NCBI GenBank assembly: GCA_964473365.1
Contig: CAYYOV010000011.1
Coordinates: forward strand, 25,249 to 89,248
DNA: 64,000 nt
Reading direction: 5' to 3'
DNA from: 2-02-FULL-55-14 sp964473365
Lineage (GTDB): Bacteria > Bacteroidota > Ignavibacteria > UBA10030
Shown here: piece by piece, positions 15,620 through 24,629 of the stretch
Position numbering within the stretch: the first letter of the stretch is position 1
Layout of the letters: every line of letters starts with the position of its first letter
Notes under the pieces: generated by a model
Database searches by the model: none
Seen by the model: only the letters and a program-made list of their open reading frames with translations
Told to the model about the DNA's origin: nothing
Made by a program: the position numbers and the translations under genes

Positions 15620-15669
15620 TCTGAGATTCGCTCGTCATCCTCCCTCCCACACGAGCCCCTCCAACGGCT

Positions 15670-16668
15670 CTACATGAGCAGCTTGTACCGATTCAATGCC
15701 TTCATGTAGTTCGCACGCTCGAACGCTGAGGGATCATGGACCGACTTGTGGCTCATGCTTCCCTTCATCTGTTCGACGGAGACGTACTCGTGCTCGAACA
15801 TCCATTTTTCCACCCCTTCGAGCACTTCCTTCAGGTGTTCGGGGCCGCGTTTGAGCAACGCGGAGCACATCATGGTCACATCGGCGCCGGCCATGAGCAG
15901 CTTGATCACATCGTCCGACGTGTGGACACCGCTCGTCGCCGCCAGGCTCGCCTTGATGCGGCCGTGGAGGACGGCGATCCAGCGCATCGGAAGTGTGATG
16001 GCTGTGGAATCGCTCAGGTGGACGTTGGGCGTCACCTCGAGCTCGTTGATGTTGATGTCCGGCTGATAGAACCGGTTGAAGAGCACGAGACCATCTGCAC
16101 CGGCGTTCACCAGCCTCTGGGCCATATTCGCCAGCGCCGTGAAGTAGGGACTGAGTTTCACGGCCACAGGGATCGCGACGGTGCTCTTGACGGCATGAAG
16201 CACGTCGAGATAGCGCGCCTCGACATCGTCGCCGGCCAGCGCCGGGTCGGTGGGAATGTAGTAGACGTTGAGTTCAAGCGCGTCCGCACCCGCCTCTTCC
16301 ATGTGCTTGGCATACTTCACCCACCCGCCGGTGGATACGCCGTTCAGACTCCCGATGACGGGGATCTCCAGCGACTCGGCGGCCTTCCTCAGAAGCTCGA
16401 GGTACTGGTCGGGTTCGAGATTGTACTCCTTCGCCTCGGGAAAATACGTGAGCGCCTCGGCGTACGATTGTGTTCCATATGACAGATAGTGGTCGATCTC
16501 GAACGACTCGTGCTCGATCTGCTCCTCGAACAACGAGTACATCACGATCGCGGCGGCGCCGGCGTCTTCGAGCCGCTTCATGGAGTCGATGTTCCGTGAG
16601 AGCGGACTGGCCGAGGGAACCAGCGGGTTCTTCAGACGCTTGCCGAGGTAGTAGGTTGAAAGGTCCAT
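15670..16668 (-). CDS. Dihydroorotate dehydrogenase-like protein
   Basis: This 332-residue TIM-barrel flavoprotein is of the PyrD-like group. The start MDLSTYYLGKRLKNPLVPSA, the segment GSLNGVSTGGWVKYA, AVKLSPYFTALANMAQRL and the phosphate-binding-type ATSGVHTSDDVIKLLMAGAD are visible. It is a well-known lineage distinct from true PyrD: it sits in no pyrimidine operon, and many anaerobic genomes encode it next to PFOR, as here, where nifJ lies 171 bases upstream. The spacer between them holds no gene. The physiological substrate is unknown, so I call it DHOD-like rather than pyrD. Confidence 0.88.
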   Translation of the reverse strand: MDLSTYYLGKRLKNPLVPSASPLSRNIDSMKRLEDAGAAAIVMYSLFEEQIEHESFEIDHYLSYGTQSYAEALTYFPEAKEYNLEPDQYLELLRKAAESLEIPVIGSLNGVSTGGWVKYAKHMEEAGADALELNVYYIPTDPALAGDDVEARYLDVLHAVKSTVAIPVAVKLSPYFTALANMAQRLVNAGADGLVLFNRFYQPDININELEVTPNVHLSDSTAITLPMRWIAVLHGRIKASLAATSGVHTSDDVIKLLMAGADVTMMCSALLKRGPEHLKEVLEGVEKWMFEHEYVSVEQMKGSMSHKSVHDPSAFERANYMKALNRYKLLM

Positions 16669-16839
16669 AGGGTGCCTGTGGGTCCTTGGTCGAGTTCTGT
16701 TGAGAGTCAGCAGTAGGCAGGATCGTTCAGCTCAGTGTCACGGAGAGGCCAAGGAAGACAGATCCGGGATCTTTGATCACAGGACCCCAAGCTGACTTCT
16801 CCTGCCTGTACCCGCTTTCTGCCTACTCCACGGTTTTTC

Positions 16840-19800
16840 TTAAGGCTTCTCTTCCGCTTTCTCCGCGCCACCACCGGCATCGTGCGCATACTGCTCGTAG
16901 AGCGCCCACCGTTCCTTTACGTCGGCCTGCGCCTGGACGCCCAGCTCCTTAGCCCGGTCGGGATGGCTCTTCTCGAGCATGCGGAAACGGGTTTCGAGCG
17001 AAGTGAATTCCTTCAGCGACTTCGTCGGCGGCTTCGAGTCGAGCTTGAAGGGGTTCTTCCCCTCATGCGCGAGCAACGGGTTGTAGCGGAACAGCTGCCA
17101 GTAACCCGTTTCGACGGCCACCTTCTGGTTCGTCATCCCGCGGGCCATGTCAATGCCGTGCGCGATGCAGTGACTATAGGCAATGATGATCGACGGACCA
17201 TCGTACGCCTCGGCCTCGAGGAAGGCACGAATGGTCTGGGCGTCGTTCGAGCCCATGGCCACCTTCGCCACGTACACGTTGCCGTACGACATCGCGATCA
17301 TCGCCAGGTCCTTCTTGCCGGTCGGTTTACCCGAGGCGGCGAACTTCGCAACGGCCGAACGAGGGGTGGCTTTCGACATCTGGCCGCCAGTGTTGGAATA
17401 GACCTCGGTATCGAGGACGAGCACGTTGACGTTCCGGCCGGACGCGAGCACGTGATCGAGACCGCCGAAGCCGATGTCGTACGCCCATCCGTCGCCGCCC
17501 ATGATCCAGACGCTCTTCTTCACAAGATAGTCGGCAAGGCTCAGCAGACGTTTCGCCTCGGGTTCCTTCATTCCCGCCAGCTTCTTCTTCAGGCCGTCCA
17601 CCCGTTCGCGCTGTTCGTGGATGCCGGCTTCGTCGTGCTGCTTCGCCTCGAGGATCGCGGTCGCCAATTCCTGGCCGATCGAACCGGCCAGATGCCGGAC
17701 CAGCTCCTCAGCCATCTCCTTGTTCTTGTCGACCGTCAACCGGATGCCGAGTCCGAACTCCGCGTTGTCCTCGAACAGCGAGTTGGCCCACGCCGGACCG
17801 CGTCCGTCATTGTTGGCCGACCACGGGGTGGTAGGCAGGTTAGCGCCGTAGATCGACGAACAGCCGGTGGCGTTGGCCACGATCATCCGGTCTCCGAACA
17901 GCTGCGAGGCCAGCTTCACGTACGGCGTTTCGCCGCAGCCGGAGCAGGCGCCCGAGTACTCGAACAGAGGCTGGAAGAATTGCGTCCCCTTGACCGTGTC
18001 GGTGCGGACGGTGCGACGGTCCACTTCGGGCAGGTTGAGGAAGAAGTCGTAGTTAAGCCGCTCGGGAAGCCGGAGCGGTTCCTGCGGTTTCATGTTGATC
18101 GCCTTGACCTTCACTTCGCGCTTGCTCTTTGCCGGACAGACCTCCACGCAGAGGTTGCAGCCTGTACAATCCTCGGGCGCGGTCTGCACCGTGTATTTGA
18201 ATCCTTTGTATTCGACCCCCTTGTAATCCATCGACTTGAACGTTTCGGGGGCTCCCGCCAGCGCGGCTCCGTCGTACACCTTGACGCGAATGGCGGCGTG
18301 CGGGCAGACGAGCGCGCACTTGTTGCATTGGATGCAGATCTCGGGCTCCCACACGGGGATCTCGAGCGCGATGTTTCGTTTCTCCCACTGCGTCGTTCCG
18401 ACCGGATACGTGCCGTCGTCCGGCAGGAGGCTCACCGGCATCGCATCTCCCTTGCCGGCAATGATCGGAGCGGTGGTCCGCTGTACGAATGCCGGAGCAT
18501 TCGGCGAGACGACTGGGGGAAGTTCGATGGCGCTCGACACCTTGTCGGGCACCTTCACTTCGAACAGGTTCGCCAGGGTCTGGTCGACAGCCTCGTAGTT
18601 CTTCTGAACGACGTGCTCGCCCTTCTTGCCGTACGTCTTTTTGATGGAATTCTTGATGGCTGCGATCGCCTCGTCCTTCGGAAGGACGCCGGAGATCGCG
18701 AAGAAGCAGGTCTGCATGATCGTGTTGATGCGACCGCCCATACCTGTGGCCTGGGCGACCTTGTACGCATCGATCACGTATAGCTTGATCTTCTTGGCGA
18801 TGATCGTCTCTTGCGTGATACGCGGAAGATGGTTCCACACCACGTCGGGCCCATAGAGGCTGTTGAGCAGGAACACGCCGCCCGGTGCCGCTGTCTCAAG
18901 AACGTCGTACTTCTCCAGGAAGAACCACTGGTGACAGGCGATGAAGTCGGCGCGGTCGATGAGATACGGGGATTTCAGCTGTCTCGGACCGAACCGGAGG
19001 TGCGACGTCGTCGTCGAACCGGACTTCTTCGAATCGTACACGAAGTAGCCCTGCGCGTAGAACGACGTCTCTTCGCCGATGATCTTGATCGAGTTCTTGT
19101 TCGCGCCGACCGTTCCGTCGGCACCGAGGCCGTAGAAGAGGGCGCGTTTCACGTCTTCCGGCTCGATGGAGTAGTTCGGGTCGTAGGTCAATGACGTGTG
19201 CGTCACGTCGTCGTTGATGCCGACCGTGAAGCCGTTCTTCGGCGCTGGTTTCTTGAGCTCATCGAACACGGCCTTCACCATCGCCGGCGTAAACTCCTTC
19301 GACGACAGACCATAGCGGCCGCCGACGACCTTCGGCATTGCGGCGAACGGCAACGTGCCGTTCTGCTGGGCCGTGCCGAGCGAGGTGATGACATCCATGT
19401 AGAGCGGCTCACCGGACGCACCGGGCTCCTTGCAACGATCGAGGACACCGATCGTCTTGACCGACTTCGGCAGGGCCGCGAGGAAGTGCTCGAGCGAGAA
19501 CGGACGGTAGAGGCGCACCTTGAGCACGCCCACCTTCTCTCCCTTCTTCGTCAGGAAGTCGACCGTGTCGTGCACGGTCTCGGCGCCAGAGCCCATGACA
19601 ATGATGATGCGTTCGGCATCGGGCGCGCCGACATACTCGAACAACTGATATGACCGGCCCGTGAGTGCGGCGAACTTCTTCATCGCCTTCTCGACGATGC
19701 CGGGGCAGGCAGCGTAGTACGTATTGCAACGCTCACGCGATTGGAAGAAGACGTCGGGGTTCTGAGCCGTGCCCCGAACGACCGGGTTGTCGGGCGTAAG

Positions 19801-20451
19801 GGCCCGCTTGCGATGCGCGAGGATCAGGTCGTCGTCGACCATCGCGCGCAGCTGGTCATCGCTCAGTTGTTCGATCTTCATCACTTCGTGCGACGTGCGG
19901 AAACCGTCGAAGAAGTGCAGGAACGGGATGCGCGATTCGAGGGTCGCTGCCTGTGCGATGCTGGCGAAGTCCATCACCTCCTGCACCGAACAGGACGAGA
20001 GCATGCCCCAACCGGTGGAGCGCGTGGACATGACGTCGGAATGATCTCCGTAGATCGAGAGGGCGTGCGTGGCGACGGTGCGCGCCGCGATGTGAAAGAC
20101 GGTCGGCGTAAGCTCGCCGGCGATCTTGAACATATTCGGCACCATCAGTAGCAGGCCTTGCGACGCCGTAAAGGTCGTCGCCAACGAACCGGCCTGGAGC
20201 GCACCGTGGACAGCGCCGGCAGCGCCACCTTCGCTCTGCATCTCTACCACGAGGGGCACCGTCCCCCACAGGTTCTTCTGCCCGTTGGCCGACCATTCGT
20301 CGGCCCACTCACCCATGTTTGATGATGGGGTGATCGGGTAGATGGCGATGACTTCGTTCAGCTTGTGCGCGACGTAGGCAGCCGCTTCGTTCCCGTCGAT
20401 CATGACTTGGGTTCCCGCTGACGGACGCGGACCCGATGGAGTGCTCGACAT
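16840..20451 (-). CDS. nifJ: Pyruvate:ferredoxin (flavodoxin) oxidoreductase, single-chain
   Basis: This 1203-residue homodimer-type PFOR oxidises pyruvate to acetyl-CoA and CO2 with reduction of ferredoxin. Domains appear in the standard order. Domain I holds MIDGNEAAAYVAHKL and IAIYPITPSSNMGEW. A two-cluster ferredoxin domain near 690-770 has CIQCNKCALVCP and CTGCNLCVEVCP. The C-terminal TPP domain holds GACSGCGETPYVKL, NATGCSSIYGANLPTTPW, and IMGGDGWAYDIGFGGLDHVLASG with the later NTGGQMSK. The length is typical. Together with malic enzyme it would form a malate to acetyl-CoA route. The 198 bases upstream contain no clear sigma-54 site. Confidence 0.98.
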   Translation of the reverse strand: MSSTPSGPRPSAGTQVMIDGNEAAAYVAHKLNEVIAIYPITPSSNMGEWADEWSANGQKNLWGTVPLVVEMQSEGGAAGAVHGALQAGSLATTFTASQGLLLMVPNMFKIAGELTPTVFHIAARTVATHALSIYGDHSDVMSTRSTGWGMLSSCSVQEVMDFASIAQAATLESRIPFLHFFDGFRTSHEVMKIEQLSDDQLRAMVDDDLILAHRKRALTPDNPVVRGTAQNPDVFFQSRERCNTYYAACPGIVEKAMKKFAALTGRSYQLFEYVGAPDAERIIIVMGSGAETVHDTVDFLTKKGEKVGVLKVRLYRPFSLEHFLAALPKSVKTIGVLDRCKEPGASGEPLYMDVITSLGTAQQNGTLPFAAMPKVVGGRYGLSSKEFTPAMVKAVFDELKKPAPKNGFTVGINDDVTHTSLTYDPNYSIEPEDVKRALFYGLGADGTVGANKNSIKIIGEETSFYAQGYFVYDSKKSGSTTTSHLRFGPRQLKSPYLIDRADFIACHQWFFLEKYDVLETAAPGGVFLLNSLYGPDVVWNHLPRITQETIIAKKIKLYVIDAYKVAQATGMGGRINTIMQTCFFAISGVLPKDEAIAAIKNSIKKTYGKKGEHVVQKNYEAVDQTLANLFEVKVPDKVSSAIELPPVVSPNAPAFVQRTTAPIIAGKGDAMPVSLLPDDGTYPVGTTQWEKRNIALEIPVWEPEICIQCNKCALVCPHAAIRVKVYDGAALAGAPETFKSMDYKGVEYKGFKYTVQTAPEDCTGCNLCVEVCPAKSKREVKVKAINMKPQEPLRLPERLNYDFFLNLPEVDRRTVRTDTVKGTQFFQPLFEYSGACSGCGETPYVKLASQLFGDRMIVANATGCSSIYGANLPTTPWSANNDGRGPAWANSLFEDNAEFGLGIRLTVDKNKEMAEELVRHLAGSIGQELATAILEAKQHDEAGIHEQRERVDGLKKKLAGMKEPEAKRLLSLADYLVKKSVWIMGGDGWAYDIGFGGLDHVLASGRNVNVLVLDTEVYSNTGGQMSKATPRSAVAKFAASGKPTGKKDLAMIAMSYGNVYVAKVAMGSNDAQTIRAFLEAEAYDGPSIIIAYSHCIAHGIDMARGMTNQKVAVETGYWQLFRYNPLLAHEGKNPFKLDSKPPTKSLKEFTSLETRFRMLEKSHPDRAKELGVQAQADVKERWALYEQYAHDAGGGAEKAEEKP

Positions 20452-20649
20452 AGTGGTCTTTCAGAGGATGGTGTGGTTCAAAACCGGGGCTTCTTTGGCA
20501 AAATGCGTTCCAAGATCACACCCTCGAAACAGGCAAAATCAGCCCGTTGACCACCTGGCCATCTGACTGATTCGCAATAATTGGAAAATCGACGGACGAA
20601 CTTATGAATATTGGTGCTTGCAGCGCAGATGCCGGCCCCTCAGCAGACG

Positions 20650-21600
20650 TCAATTCACGGAGAAACTGGCGGTCTCTGGCACGGCGTAGAAGCGGCTTCC
20701 TTCGAATTCGATGATGCGCAGACGACCGGCGGCAACGAGGGCGTCGAGAGCCAACGCGATCGCACCAAGGTCGCTTCCCAGCCCGGCAGCAACATCGGCT
20801 GCGGACATCGGACGACGGGCGACCACCCCCAGGATCTCTTCGTCGTGTGGTATCGGCGCCGGGGCGCACGATCGTTCGCGCGCCGGCGTGATGATCTCTG
20901 CGCGCGGACCGAGCATCGAACGGATCTGCTCCAGCCGCTCATGTGAGACGGGATGCGCCCAGGGTTCCGCGGGCGGCCGAACGACCGTGTTGATCTGCAC
21001 CTTGTCCGGCGAGATGCGGTCAATGGCTTGGCGGAGCAACCAGACCTCGTCGTCGTCGTCGTTCATCCCCTGGACGAACAGCACTTCAAGCCAGAGCTGT
21101 CCCGTGAACTTCCGTCGGAATTCCACAAGGCCGTCGATCACTTGTACGGCCGTGAGTCGGGGATGCGGGCGGTCGATCCGGCGAAAGACGTCCTCCGACA
21201 CCGCATCGAGCGACGGACAGACGATGTCCGCGGCGAGGAGGTCGTTTCGGACGTCCTCCTTCCACAACAAGGTACCATTCGTCAGTACAACGAGCGGAAC
21301 CTTGGTCATTTGGCGGGTCGCCCGAAGGAGTTCGCCGAGTCCGCTGTGGAGCGTGGGTTCGCCCGAACCGGAAAAGGTGATGCAGTCGACAGAAGGATGC
21401 GCTTCGATCGCCTCGCGAACATCCTTCAGGATGAGTTCGGTCGGCAGATATTCGCGCCGGGCAAGGCCGCGCTTGTCCGTGCGACCCACTTCGCAGTAGA
21501 CGCAGTCGAGCGTACACAGCTTGCGGGGGATGATGTCGACGCCGAGGGAACGTCCGAAACGCCTCGACGGCACTGGACCGAAGACGGTGCGCACGCTCAC
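20650..21600 (-). CDS. Radical SAM protein with C-terminal winged-helix-like tail
   Basis: This 316-residue protein has a radical SAM cluster motif CTLDCVYC (Cys-x3-Cys-x2-Cys) after FGPVPSRRFGRSLGVDIIP, a glycine-rich TFSGSGEPTLH segment (SAM binding) and a C-terminal 70-residue helical region (DEEILGVVARRPMSAADVAA) resembling a winged helix. This is the COG0731-like Fe-S oxidoreductase group, whose function is not known in bacteria. The GTG start overlaps the stop of the preceding coiled-coil gene (GTGA). The three genes from 22194 down to 20650 form a tight operon. Confidence 0.88.
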   Translation of the reverse strand: MSVRTVFGPVPSRRFGRSLGVDIIPRKLCTLDCVYCEVGRTDKRGLARREYLPTELILKDVREAIEAHPSVDCITFSGSGEPTLHSGLGELLRATRQMTKVPLVVLTNGTLLWKEDVRNDLLAADIVCPSLDAVSEDVFRRIDRPHPRLTAVQVIDGLVEFRRKFTGQLWLEVLFVQGMNDDDDEVWLLRQAIDRISPDKVQINTVVRPPAEPWAHPVSHERLEQIRSMLGPRAEIITPARERSCAPAPIPHDEEILGVVARRPMSAADVAAGLGSDLGAIALALDALVAAGRLRIIEFEGSRFYAVPETASFSVN

Positions 21601-21860
21601 ATCCAGATATCGATCTCTTCGGGCGGCTGCTCCTCGCGATGCGCGCGCCGCTGGCAGGATTGGACGAAGGCCTCGATCCCTTCGACGCGCGCTTGCAGGT
21701 CGGCCACAAGTTCCTTCAGCCGCATGACCCGGACATCACCGTGGCGGCCGGCGTCGAGCATTCCGATCTCTTTGCGCAGTTCGTTGACGCGACTCAGGGA
21801 GACCTCGAGGTCGTGGACAACCGCCTCGACGCTCCGATCCATACGTGTTTGTGCGTCCAT
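21597..21860 (-). CDS. Small acidic coiled-coil protein, unknown function
   Basis: This 87-residue protein starts MDAQTRMDRSVEAVVHDL, preceded by AAAGGAAG as ribosome-binding site, which decides the start. Most of it is heptad-patterned and predicted helical (LSRVNELRKEIGMLD; LKELVADLQARVEGIEAFV), with a short Pro/Glu-rich tail. No family is recognised. Its stop overlaps the radical SAM start by GTGA and a Cys-rich gene ends 16 bases upstream, so it probably works with them. Confidence 0.7.
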   Translation of the reverse strand: MDAQTRMDRSVEAVVHDLEVSLSRVNELRKEIGMLDAGRHGDVRVMRLKELVADLQARVEGIEAFVQSCQRRAHREEQPPEEIDIWM

Positions 21861-21876
21861 GTGTCTTCCTTTACCC

Positions 21877-22194
21877 TCAAGCCTGTCGGGCTTGCCAGGT
21901 CTCCATATGTTCAATGATCGCGGGCAGCATCCGGTCGAAGGCACATTCCAACCGATTGGCCCGCCAACAGCTACCGTCCGTCTCACGGGTCCCGCAGGCC
22001 CGGCACACGGTCTCACGCACCATCTCGCGCCGACCGGCCCGGCCTGTGTATTCCCGAACAGCGTTCTGCACCACCTCCAGCTGATCGCGCAGCACGCAGG
22101 CTTCGTCGACGGGTAGATGACATCGGCCGTGCGGGTCCCCGTCGATGCACGTCGTACACACTTCTTGACGAATATCCTTCCAACAGCCATCCAT
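21877..22194 (-). CDS. Small Cys-rich protein, probable metal-binding
   Basis: This 105-residue protein has about nine cysteines, including CTTC near residue 13 and CRACG near residue 68, plus CHLPVDEAC and a late SCW and LEC. The spacing suggests zinc or FeS binding rather than disulfides, as there is no signal peptide. GAGGGAAG before the ATG supports the start. It leads the three-gene unit with a coiled-coil protein and a radical SAM protein. I do not recognise the family; a substrate or scaffold for the radical SAM enzyme is one possible reading. Confidence 0.65.
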   Translation of the reverse strand: MDGCWKDIRQEVCTTCIDGDPHGRCHLPVDEACVLRDQLEVVQNAVREYTGRAGRREMVRETVCRACGTRETDGSCWRANRLECAFDRMLPAIIEHMETWQARQA

Positions 22195-22212
22195 GACCGC
22201 TTCCCTCGGAGG

Positions 22213-23529
22213 TCACGCCATCGCCGCTGTCTCCGTTTCCTTTGCCCCTTTTCGTAGCGACCGCTCCAGCTCTGCCTGATGCGACGGATGTGCGATGGCG
22301 ATCAACGCATCGGCGCGCTGACGAAGGTTCCTGCCATGGAGCGATGCGACGCCGAATTCCGTCACCACGTAATGAACATCGGCTCTGCTCGTGACAACGC
22401 CCGCACCGGGCGTAAGCCTGGCGACGATGCGCGAGATCACACCATTCTTGGTGGTCGACGGCAACGCAATGATGGGCTTGCCCCCCTTTGAGTAGGCCGC
22501 CCCTCTGATGAAGTCGACCTGGCCGCCGAATCCGCTGTAGATCTTGGGCCCGATGGAATCCGCACACACCTGGCCCGTCAGGTCGACCTCGATCGCCGAA
22601 TTGATCGCCACCTGCTTGTCGTTCTGTGCGATGACGAACGGGTTGTTGGTGTAGTTGCACGGATGCAGCTCAAACAACGGGTTGTTGTCGATGTAGCCGT
22701 AGAGATCGCTCGAACCGAGGACGAACGTGGCAATGACCTTTCCGCGGTGGACCGATTTCATCGCATTCGTCACGATCCCTTTTTCGATCGCTTCGACGAC
22801 CCCGTCCGAGACCATCTCGGTATGGATACCGAGGTGTTGTCGTCCGTCCAGGAGCTTTAGGACCGCGTCGGGGATGCCCCCGATGCCAAGCTGCATCGTC
22901 GCACCGTCCTCCACGAGGGGCGCGATGTGCTGCGCGATCTTCAATTCGAGTTCGGTCGCTGGCTTCGGGACGAGCGTCAGGAGCGGTTCGGAGCACTCGA
23001 CGATCTTGTGGACGCGCGAGACGTGAATGAAGTCGTCCCCGAGCGTGCGGGGCATGCGTTCGTTCACTTGCGCGACCACGACCCGGGCGCTTTCGGCGGC
23101 AGCTTTTGTCGCTCCGCATTCCACGCCGAAGCTCATGAATCCGTGCTCGTCCGGCGGCGAGACCTGGATCAGCGCCACGTCGAGCGGGATGACCCGGTCG
23201 GTGAACAGCGCCGGGATGTCGGACAAGTGAATGGGGACGTAGTCCGAGCGTCCGTCAGCGATGGCCTCACGGTCAGCGGGACCGACGAACAGCGAATTGT
23301 GGCGGAAGCTCGCCTCCATGCCCGGCTTCGCGAGGGGGTCCTCGCCCAGCAGCAGGACATGGTTGACCTCGACGTTGCGCAGTTCGCTGACGCGTCGGGC
23401 CAGGGCGTGCGTCAACAAGAGCGGTGTAGCGGCGTTGCCGGAGATGAAGATTCGGTCGCCCGACTTGACGGAGGTGACCGCTTCGTCGGCAGAGACGACC
23501 TTGACCATATAGTGGGGAAGCCAGTTCAC
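22213..23529 (-). CDS. Acetyl-CoA hydrolase/CoA-transferase family protein
   Basis: This 438-residue protein belongs to the acetyl-CoA hydrolase/4-hydroxybutyrate CoA-transferase family. The C-terminal block VVTEFGVASLHGRNLRQRAD and GIHTEMVSDGVVEAIEKG (with the Glu that forms the acyl-CoA intermediate in the family) are clear, as is GGQVDFIRGA. The GTG start is preceded by AAGGAG. It could move CoA between acetate and succinate or 4-hydroxybutyrate, or hydrolyse acetyl-CoA to acetate, and so would close the pyruvate to acetate route begun by NifJ. The exact substrate is not readable. Confidence 0.9.
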   Translation of the reverse strand: MNWLPHYMVKVVSADEAVTSVKSGDRIFISGNAATPLLLTHALARRVSELRNVEVNHVLLLGEDPLAKPGMEASFRHNSLFVGPADREAIADGRSDYVPIHLSDIPALFTDRVIPLDVALIQVSPPDEHGFMSFGVECGATKAAAESARVVVAQVNERMPRTLGDDFIHVSRVHKIVECSEPLLTLVPKPATELELKIAQHIAPLVEDGATMQLGIGGIPDAVLKLLDGRQHLGIHTEMVSDGVVEAIEKGIVTNAMKSVHRGKVIATFVLGSSDLYGYIDNNPLFELHPCNYTNNPFVIAQNDKQVAINSAIEVDLTGQVCADSIGPKIYSGFGGQVDFIRGAAYSKGGKPIIALPSTTKNGVISRIVARLTPGAGVVTSRADVHYVVTEFGVASLHGRNLRQRADALIAIAHPSHQAELERSLRKGAKETETAAMA

Positions 23530-23657
23530 TCAGGACTCCTTGGGCCAGCCCGTGGGACGGGCGGCGTCAGTTCAGGTGGAGTCGAGGGCAAAGGCGATGC
23601 GGGACCGAACCGGCGGGACCGGTACGGCGTGCGGAAGGCGGAACGAAATGACGCGGC

Positions 23658-24089
23658 CTATGTGGCGCGGCCGCTCTTCAACAGGTCTTCAATGGCTTGT
23701 GAGACCATCTCGACGTCCACGGGCTTGTAGAAGACCATCGCGCCCATGGATTCGATCTCGGCCGTCACATCCTGACGGAGCGGCATGTAGCCGCGCAGCA
23801 GAATGAGCGGCACGTTGGACGGCCGGCCACGCAAGACTTCCAGCAAGCGGCGGACGTCCTCCGAGAAGGTAAAGAGGTCGACGAGAACGAGGTCCGGTTG
23901 CGTGGAGCGTAACGATCCCTCGAGGGCGGAGATCATCGTCTCCCGCGTGATGCGGTACCGATCTTCGAGAATCAGCACGAGCGTACGTGCGAGATCGGCG
24001 TCCGGACTGAAGATCAGGACGTTCTTCGGGCCCGTCCCTGGAATGGGGGTCGGAACCGACGAGGCCGTCGTCTGAGGCACTGTCACCAT
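23658..24089 (-). CDS. Stand-alone receiver-like protein
   Basis: This 143-residue protein has one CheY-like domain after a 25-residue low-complexity leader. The phospho-acceptor strand LVLVDLF and the conserved lysine in FYKPVDVEMVSQAI are present, but the acidic pair near the N-terminus is changed to FSPDAD, so metal binding may be altered. The start at 24089 was chosen for the GGAGGA sequence seven bases before it; a reading ten codons longer lacks one. There is no output domain. It lies downstream of the Fis-type gene and of the second two-component pair. Confidence 0.75.
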   Translation of the reverse strand: MVTVPQTTASSVPTPIPGTGPKNVLIFSPDADLARTLVLILEDRYRITRETMISALEGSLRSTQPDLVLVDLFTFSEDVRRLLEVLRGRPSNVPLILLRGYMPLRQDVTAEIESMGAMVFYKPVDVEMVSQAIEDLLKSGRAT

Positions 24090-24121
24090 TCGTTCATCCT
24101 CCGGCGCCGTACGTACCACGC

Positions 24122-24148
24122 GCCGACATCGTGGAGTTCGATGTCGGC
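24122..24148. other. Perfect 10-bp hairpin between Fis-type and receiver-like genes
   Basis: GCCGACATCG pairs exactly with CGATGTCGGC around a seven-base loop. There is no T-tract, so it is not a normal terminator. It lies 22 bases after the Fis-type stop and about 33 before the receiver-like start, where it may act as a partial terminator, a processing site or an operator. Confidence 0.55.
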
Positions 24149-24170
24149 ACCGGACGCCGGGAACGACCCG

Positions 24171-24395
24171 TTAGGCCCGCTCCTCGACCGCGTGATCTTC
24201 GATCGACAGCTCAGCGAGCTTGCGGTAGAGCGACGAAATGCTGATACCCAGCAATTTCGCGACCTTCCGCTTGTCGTTGCTATTGGCGCGGAGCGACTCC
24301 AGAATCAGAGCGCGCTCATACGAACGGACAGCTTCTTTCAACGTACCCGACCCGACGAGATTGGGCATGGCAGTGGTGAGATAGTCATCGGACAT
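24171..24395 (-). CDS. Small Fis-type helix-turn-helix protein
   Basis: This 74-residue protein is almost entirely a Fis-type DNA-binding domain: TLKEAVRSYERALILESL, then KVAKLLGISISSLYRKLAEL. It closely resembles the last 60 residues of the sigma-54 regulator encoded directly upstream (LKEAVKDFERMFIQQAL, AKALGMSLSSLYRKIEEL). There is no receiver or ATPase domain. GGAGGAAACC precedes the ATG at 24395. A near-consensus sigma-54 site lies about 70 bases upstream. It could compete with the full-length activator for its sites, a feedback idea that is inference. Confidence 0.85.
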   Translation of the reverse strand: MSDDYLTTAMPNLVGSGTLKEAVRSYERALILESLRANSNDKRKVAKLLGISISSLYRKLAELSIEDHAVEERA

Positions 24396-24465
24396 GGTTG
24401 GTTTCCTCCGGGAGAGCGTAGACCGGGCCGGAACGAGTCTTCCGGACCGGGGCATGCCCGTGGGG

Positions 24466-24480
24466 ACAAGGAACGTGCCA
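24466..24480 (-). promoter_or_regulatory. Sigma-54 promoter for the Fis-type gene
   Basis: The minus strand reads TGGCACGTTCCTTGT, matching the RpoN consensus except for the last base and nearly identical to the site before the ferredoxin oxidoreductase operon. Predicted transcription would begin about 60 bases before the Fis-type start. It lies between that gene and the sigma-54 activator gene. Confidence 0.7.
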
Positions 24481-24629
24481 CCAATTTGTTTGCTCAGAGC
24501 AGGGATTTTCGTTGCGGAAGTCGATGCCCGGAGGAGGGGCAACGGAGGGGGATTCGAATTTCTGAGAAACGGATTCTGGCTATTCCTAGTAGTCGGAACG
24601 GCCGAAATCACTTGCCAAAGGCGATTCTA

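Noticed and set aside
16669..16839. Loose inverted words (GTAGGCAG and CTGCCTAC) between nifJ and the DHOD-like gene
   Set aside because: About 90 bases apart, with only short pairing and no T-tract; too weak to call a regulatory structure or a repeat family member.
16882..18783. 633-codon open frame on the plus strand opposite nifJ
   Set aside because: It lies wholly inside a clear PFOR gene. High-GC codon use leaves the opposite strand open, and its translation is Arg/Val/Asp/His-rich without any family motif.
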